Of a stretch of 12,632 bases of DNA, positions 8,753-12,632 are shown one piece after another; the stretch's first letter is position 1; each line of letters opens with the position of its first letter. The DNA is taken from the NCBI GenBank assembly GCA_037447655.1, contig JBBHKE010001871.1, positions 126,001 to 138,632 of the forward strand, in the 5' to 3' direction. Origin of the DNA: Zygnema cylindricum. Its lineage: Eukaryota; Streptophyta; Zygnematophyceae; Zygnematales; Zygnemataceae. Position numbers and translations under genes: made by a program. The notes beneath the pieces are model-generated. The model was given only the letters and a program-made list of their open reading frames with translations. It searched no databases and was not told the origin of the DNA.

Positions 8753-8945
8753 TACACCGCCAATTCCGTCCCGCTTTTTTTTTTATATTCTCAAATAGAA
8801 TTATCCATACTATTTAAAAAAACCCTAATTTCTAATTAGAATAGACGATTTCTTTCAAAATTTTCAATTTCTTATTTAGCGTACACCACTGTAATTATTC
8901 GTATACGCTAAAGAAACTTCTACGCTAATAGCGATTGGCGGTGTA
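8753..8945. mobile_element. internally deleted MITE, copy 2
   Basis: 193-bp derivative of the same family, 8 bp after copy 1. It keeps the right end intact (8920-8945). At the left, TACACCGCCAAT jumps straight to TCCGTCCCGC, lacking 25 bp between two AAT triplets of the full copies. Most of the interior is also gone, leaving the right subterminal region (AATTATTCGTATACGCTAAAG). Confidence 0.9.
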
Positions 8946-9463
8946 GCAGTCGGCGACAAAATGTCGGTGACTGTCATCGCTAATCAAATCTACAGAACAG
9001 CAACTCCGTACAGATTCTTCCCGAGGTAGAGTCAACGGCTGAAAGATTTCCTATTTCTGTACGTAGCTCCTGACGTCAACTTGCCAAATAGATGGTAATA
9101 TGGTGTACGGACCCATATACGGTTTCTGGTCTGGAAAATAGGTACGGTTTCTGGTTCGGAATCACAAATAGAAAGTGTGACATAGTGACATCACTACATA
9201 AAAGCAAAAGCGCCTTTTAAGTTAAGTTTTAACACGACCTGTCCGAATATTCGGTATGGTCCAAACTTTCCGGTCAAGTAACGGCTCTTACTTGACAGTT
9301 TCCAAGTCCGTACATAAATCGTAAAAAAGGTACAGTACTCTTTACCTCCACGACCGCTACATCAACGACTTTTTGTCTTGTTAAGAAGCTTGCTCAAAGA
9401 AAGCATTGAAAAAAGACGAGGTGGGAGGAGAGACCAAATTCATCCAACAACCACAATGTCATG
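8946..9463. other. hairpin-rich spacer between MITE copies
   Basis: Non-coding. It holds an imperfect 12-bp hairpin with an AAA loop (8947-8973), the 12-bp palindrome CCGAATATTCGG (9243-9254), a perfect 9-bp stem with a 6-base loop (9273-9296), a 25-bp direct repeat of TACGGTTTCTGGT (9118 and 9143) and TGACGTCA at 9071-9078. The word CTGTCCGAATAT (9239-9250) is inverted relative to 8169-8180. The density suggests an older decayed element. Confidence 0.6.
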
Positions 9464-10025
9464 TACACCGCCAATCGCTATTAGCGTAGTGTACGCTAAT
9501 TCCGTCCCGCCTTTTTTTTTTTTATTCTCCATTAGCGTAGTTCATTCTATTTTTTTCTTTACTCTATTTAGGGATAATTTTTTAGTACCGTACAAAACGG
9601 AAGTACGTCATATTTAATTAGTGTGGTGTACGGTTAGTGTCAGACCGTACAAAAACGTACCATTTAAGTGAAAAAGTACAATTAATTATGGTTAGAAGCC
9701 GCGGACGCATAAGAATGTGCGGTCTAAAAAGGGGATCAAATCGGGCTGTCAATTATCACGTTCGCATATATTCATCCAACAACCACGTTTCAACTGTGTG
9801 AACGTACGATTTCTGTACGATTTGTCAGATTTTGTACAAATACCTATATTAGTGTAAGCATGTTTGCGACCGACATTTACTTTTTTCAAAGACCCAAATT
9901 AGAATTATTAAACAATTAGAATGTATGTTTTTTTTCAAAATTTTCAAATTCTTAATTAGCGTAAACCACGGTAATTATTCATATACGCTAAAGAAACTTC
10001 TACGCTAATAGCGATTGGCGGTGTA
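9464..10025. mobile_element. full-length non-autonomous TIR transposon (MITE), copy 3
   Basis: 562-bp copy in the same orientation as copies 1 and 2, with the same 26-bp terminal repeats (9464-9489 and 10000-10025) and TA at both ends. It differs from copy 1 by scattered substitutions and small indels. The 16 bases TTCATCCAACAACCAC just outside the left end (9439-9454) also occur inside the element (9771-9786). Non-coding. Confidence 0.92.
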
Positions 10026-10082
10026 GTTTTCCGCCCCTTTTTGTTACCATGAACGCACATGGTTTACCTTCGCGCTTTTAAG

Positions 10083-10165
10083 ATATATATATTCATATAC
10101 ATATTATATATGCATATATATATATGTATATATATATATGTATATGTATATATATATGTATATAT
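10083..10165. repeat. TA/TATG microsatellite
   Basis: About 80 bp of alternating TA interrupted by TATG and CATA units, 58 bp past the end of MITE copy 3. Confidence 0.9.
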
Positions 10166-10621
10166 CTAAAATTGCCCTAGTTTCCGATGTGGTCTAACAA
10201 CCGCACATAAATACTTTTCTTACAATACCTCATATTTTTGGAAAAAGAGAGTGCAATAACGTAAAAAACCAATTAATTTGCCCAAGCACATAGTAATTAT
10301 TTTCGGTTAAAAAGTCAGCAATACTCTAGTAACTCTTTCTTGCAGTTTTATACAAAATAAGAATTCTTAAGAGTTTATAAACTCTAAGGATTGTCAGAGA
10401 TCATGAATTTCTAACTCTAGTAATAGGTGGCAAATTTTGTAAAGATTTAGTTGCGACGGAAAAAAAAAGAAAACAAAAGAAAGAAAGACGGTCTAGGTTT
10501 GCCGAACGTGAAAATGCTGTACACCGACTATTGTCGTTAGTGTTAATATTTTTCTCCCCACTTTGCGATCACTTTTTGTTTGTGACACCTGTCCAATTTT
10601 CATTTGGAGACCGTCCATCCA
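10166..10621. other. AT-rich non-coding spacer
   Basis: No gene, RNA or clear element. At 10514 TACACCGACTATTGTCGTTA vaguely recalls the MITE end, but no partner end was found. Confidence 0.5.
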
Positions 10622-11080
10622 AAGGTACAAATCGTAACTTTCCATCGCAACTATTGGGTTAATAATCGGACAAGTGTGCACGGAGAAAAATGAGTTTAAA
10701 TGAGAGGGAGGAGATATAAAGAAAGCATCAAGATCGAACGAAATCAGGCTAAAATCAAAATCGATCGCCAAATGATCGGACGCGCAGGCGAAAATCGGAT
10801 AAATCGTAAAATCAGTTCATCAAATCCGGGATCGACATACAGGATCAGGGAGAGAAAGAGAGGGAGAGGGAGGGAGTAAACATGAAAGTAAAAATCTTAT
10901 CTTTCCATCACAATTGGTTTGACAGGTGTGCCGGAGAAAAATGAGTTAAAATGAGAGGGAGAGAGAGAGAACGCGAGAGAGAAGTGAAAAAATTGTGAAG
11001 GTAAGGATCTTAGCTACCTATTGTAGCTGTCAGATTGATAATTTGACAAGTGTGCACTAAGAAAAATGAGTTTAATAGGA
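10622..11080. repeat. three diverged GA-rich repeat units
   Basis: Three units (about 10624-10713, 10884-10970 and 10999-11075) share, in order, ATC-T-A, a CTTTCCATC-like block, ACAAGTGTGC or ACAGGTGTGC, and GAAAAATGAGTTTAA. A short inverted segment of the same word (GACACCTGTCCAATT) lies at 10584. Pure GA microsatellite occurs at about 10850-10876 and 10950-10982. Confidence 0.7.
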
Positions 11081-11591
11081 CGAAAAAACATTAACAAAGG
11101 CTGGAATAGCGTGTGTAGTTTCTCCAAATAACCTTTTATTTGTTATTATTAGCTATTTCAGATCCTTTTGCAAAACCCTTTTCAAGATTCTTTTTTTTTC
11201 ATTTTTTTTTTCTTTTTCAAAACCAAATCAAGATGTATTTGCTCCCAAACTTTAAAAAAAGCCAAGAATTTTTTTTCGGTTTGCCCCTTAAATAGTATTG
11301 TATTAATCTATACTAAATGAGATAAAGTACTAAATACGTATTAGTATAAACCGTTTTGTATCCAATTTAATCCAAGGTTGCTTTTCGTAGATTTTTAATT
11401 GAGTTGGGGTTGGGGTTGTAGTTTTGGTTTTGTGAGTTGCTGTGCTTTTCATTCTGGGGTTTGGCTGCTTTTATTTGCCTTGTTGTTATTTCCATTTTTG
11501 TTGTTGTGTTCCTTTCGCTCTCCTTGGTTTATATTGTCCTGGTAGTTTTTCGGTTTTGGCCATGCCACCCCTTTTGTACCCCCGGACTCAG
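11081..11591. other. T/G-rich non-coding region
   Basis: Long T runs at 11190-11215 and T/G-rich DNA at 11400-11570. No gene is supported; the open frame at 11437-11643 is a by-product of T-richness. A single stray unit of the 59-bp repeat lies at 11339-11374. Confidence 0.5.
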
Positions 11592-11686
11592 ATGTTTTAC
11601 CATCGTGCTTTTTAATTTATCCTGCATCATAGTCAAAATATAATGATAGTTTATCAAGATTTTTAAAAGCATACGATGGTAAACCA
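11592..11686. repeat. large inverted repeat (hairpin)
   Basis: The left arm 11592-11615 (TTTACCATCGTGCTTTT core) is inverted at 11663-11686 (AAAAGCATACGATGGTAAA core). It has one substitution and a small indel around a loop of about 47 bp. It marks the switch from T-rich to A-rich sequence on the plus strand. Confidence 0.75.
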
Positions 11687-11884
11687 TTTGATTACACGGA
11701 AACTAAAAAAATAAAGAAAAAAAACTAACGTGACAAGTGTCACACAATGTAACAAAAGATAAGAACCACTGCGAAAAGAGAACAAAAAACAAATAAGATA
11801 CACAATGACATAGAAAGAGAAAACAACCACAAAACCAACACAATTTAATGAAAAAGGATAGCTTAAATTTACATTTTAGGACAT
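11687..11884. other. A-rich non-coding region
   Basis: Strong A bias on the plus strand that continues to about 12240. No gene or element is recognised. Confidence 0.5.
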
Positions 11885-12060
11885 AATAGTATACACCGGT
11901 TTGTACCCAATTAAAACTGAAAGAAGAAAAGGTAAATTGCGTAAAAAGTATGCATCAATTTGTACCCAATTTTAACGAGGAAAAAAGAGTTAAATTTACG
12001 AAATAGTATACACAGGTTTGTTTCCGATTCTAATGAGAAAGAAAAGGTAAAAAAACCTAT
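11885..12060. repeat. three-unit 58-59-bp tandem repeat
   Basis: Units at 11885-11943, 11944-12001 and 12002-12060 each begin AATAGTATACACC or a variant, then TTTGTACCCAATT, then an A/G-rich tail with GGTAAA. A diverged fourth unit lies at 11339-11374. Confidence 0.85.
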
Positions 12061-12520
12061 AAAAGGAGCAAAAAATAACCAAGTCGATATGGAAAATTTG
12101 TCAAAAAAGGACAACAAAAAAAAAAAAACAAAAAAACGAAAAAAACAAAAAGAAAAATTGCTTGGCATATATGGTAAGCAAACGTTCTCAAAAAAAGGAT
12201 GAACTTTAAAAAAAAATCAGAAAATTTCACAAAATTACATCATATTTGTACGATACTAATGAACCAAACATTTTACAATACTTCTAAAACAACATTTTTA
12301 CCTCAAGTTTTACCTCCAATATTAACGCTAAAAAAAAATTCCCCTAAAAGAAGTCACTACAAATTTTAAACTTTTGAAGTTTTATTTTACCGAACCTTCC
12401 TATTGTTTCTTTTTTAACCCTAATTTGTTTTTTAGAAAACTGTACCTTTTCACGGGAATTGACCTTTTTAAGTTTGATTTTTTCTTCGAAAAACAAAAAA
12501 CTTACTTCCATCCGGTTTTT
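12061..12520. other. AT-rich non-coding region
   Basis: Poly-A-rich to about 12240, then mixed AT-rich sequence. The open frames over it are lysine- or phenylalanine-rich artefacts of base composition; nothing is recognised. Confidence 0.5.
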
Positions 12521-12632
12521 TCTTTTTGACACATATCCTTGAAATTTCGCAAACTCGACCACTCCCTCTCCCTCTCCCTCTCCCACTTCTTTTTGACACA
12601 TATCCTTGAAATTTCGCAAACTCGACCACTCC
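12521..12632. repeat. 67-bp-period tandem repeat running off the window
   Basis: A 45-bp segment (12521-12565) recurs without change at 12588-12632, separated by a CCCTCT-type microsatellite. The second unit is cut by the window edge, so the array probably continues to the right. Confidence 0.9.

Noticed and set aside
10514-10540. Possible lone MITE end (TACACCGACTATTG)
   Set aside because: Only the first seven bases match the family well without gaps, and no opposite end was found.
10493-10771. 92-residue minus-strand open frame
   Set aside because: It falls on the dispersed GA-rich repeat; apparent peptide content follows the repeat.
11960-12202. Lysine-rich 80-residue open frame
   Set aside because: It is produced by poly-A-rich sequence and the 59-bp tandem repeat.
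12344-12619. 91-residue minus-strand open frame with repeated EFAKFQGYVSK-like peptide
   Set aside because: The peptide repeat is a translation of the 67-bp DNA repeat and there is no start or splice context.

Overview
The window looks like nuclear DNA of a land plant. It is AT-rich, rich in microsatellites and transposon remnants, and carries two intron-containing genes with plant-type GT..AG splice sites. The protein sequences, read by eye, are a chloroplast-type RluD-family RNA pseudouridine synthase and a YABBY transcription factor. The YABBY protein is clearly diverged from the very uniform seed-plant members (altered YABBY core, no seed-plant-type C-terminal tail, long N-terminal extension). 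That suggests an early-diverging lineage such as a homosporous lycophyte or a hornwort. The low GC and large transposon-filled spacers fit a lycophyte better, but this is inference and the species cannot be fixed from the sequence.

Layout. 110-2538 (+): the last four exons of the pseudouridine synthase; its 5' exons, including the catalytic-Asp motif, lie left of the window. 2539-3475: spacer between two convergent genes, with no recognisable coding sequence. 3476-7587 (-): a complete seven-exon YABBY gene model of 263 residues, whose seven exons join in frame. Its introns carry a minisatellite, a purine/pyrimidine tract and two small inverted-repeat elements. 7588-8189: the presumed YABBY 5' flank. 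8190-10025: a cluster of three copies (two full length, one internally deleted) of a non-autonomous TIR transposon (MITE), starting about 600 bp upstream of the YABBY start codon. 10026-12632: gene-free, repeat-rich DNA with a TA microsatellite, GA-rich dispersed repeats, a 59-bp tandem array, a large hairpin, and a 67-bp-period repeat running off the right edge.

The most notable points are the diverged YABBY gene, the terminal motif shared by the large MITE family and the small elements inside the YABBY introns, and several local duplications that copy splice-site regions. No RNA gene, CRISPR array, prokaryotic operon or autonomous transposase was found.
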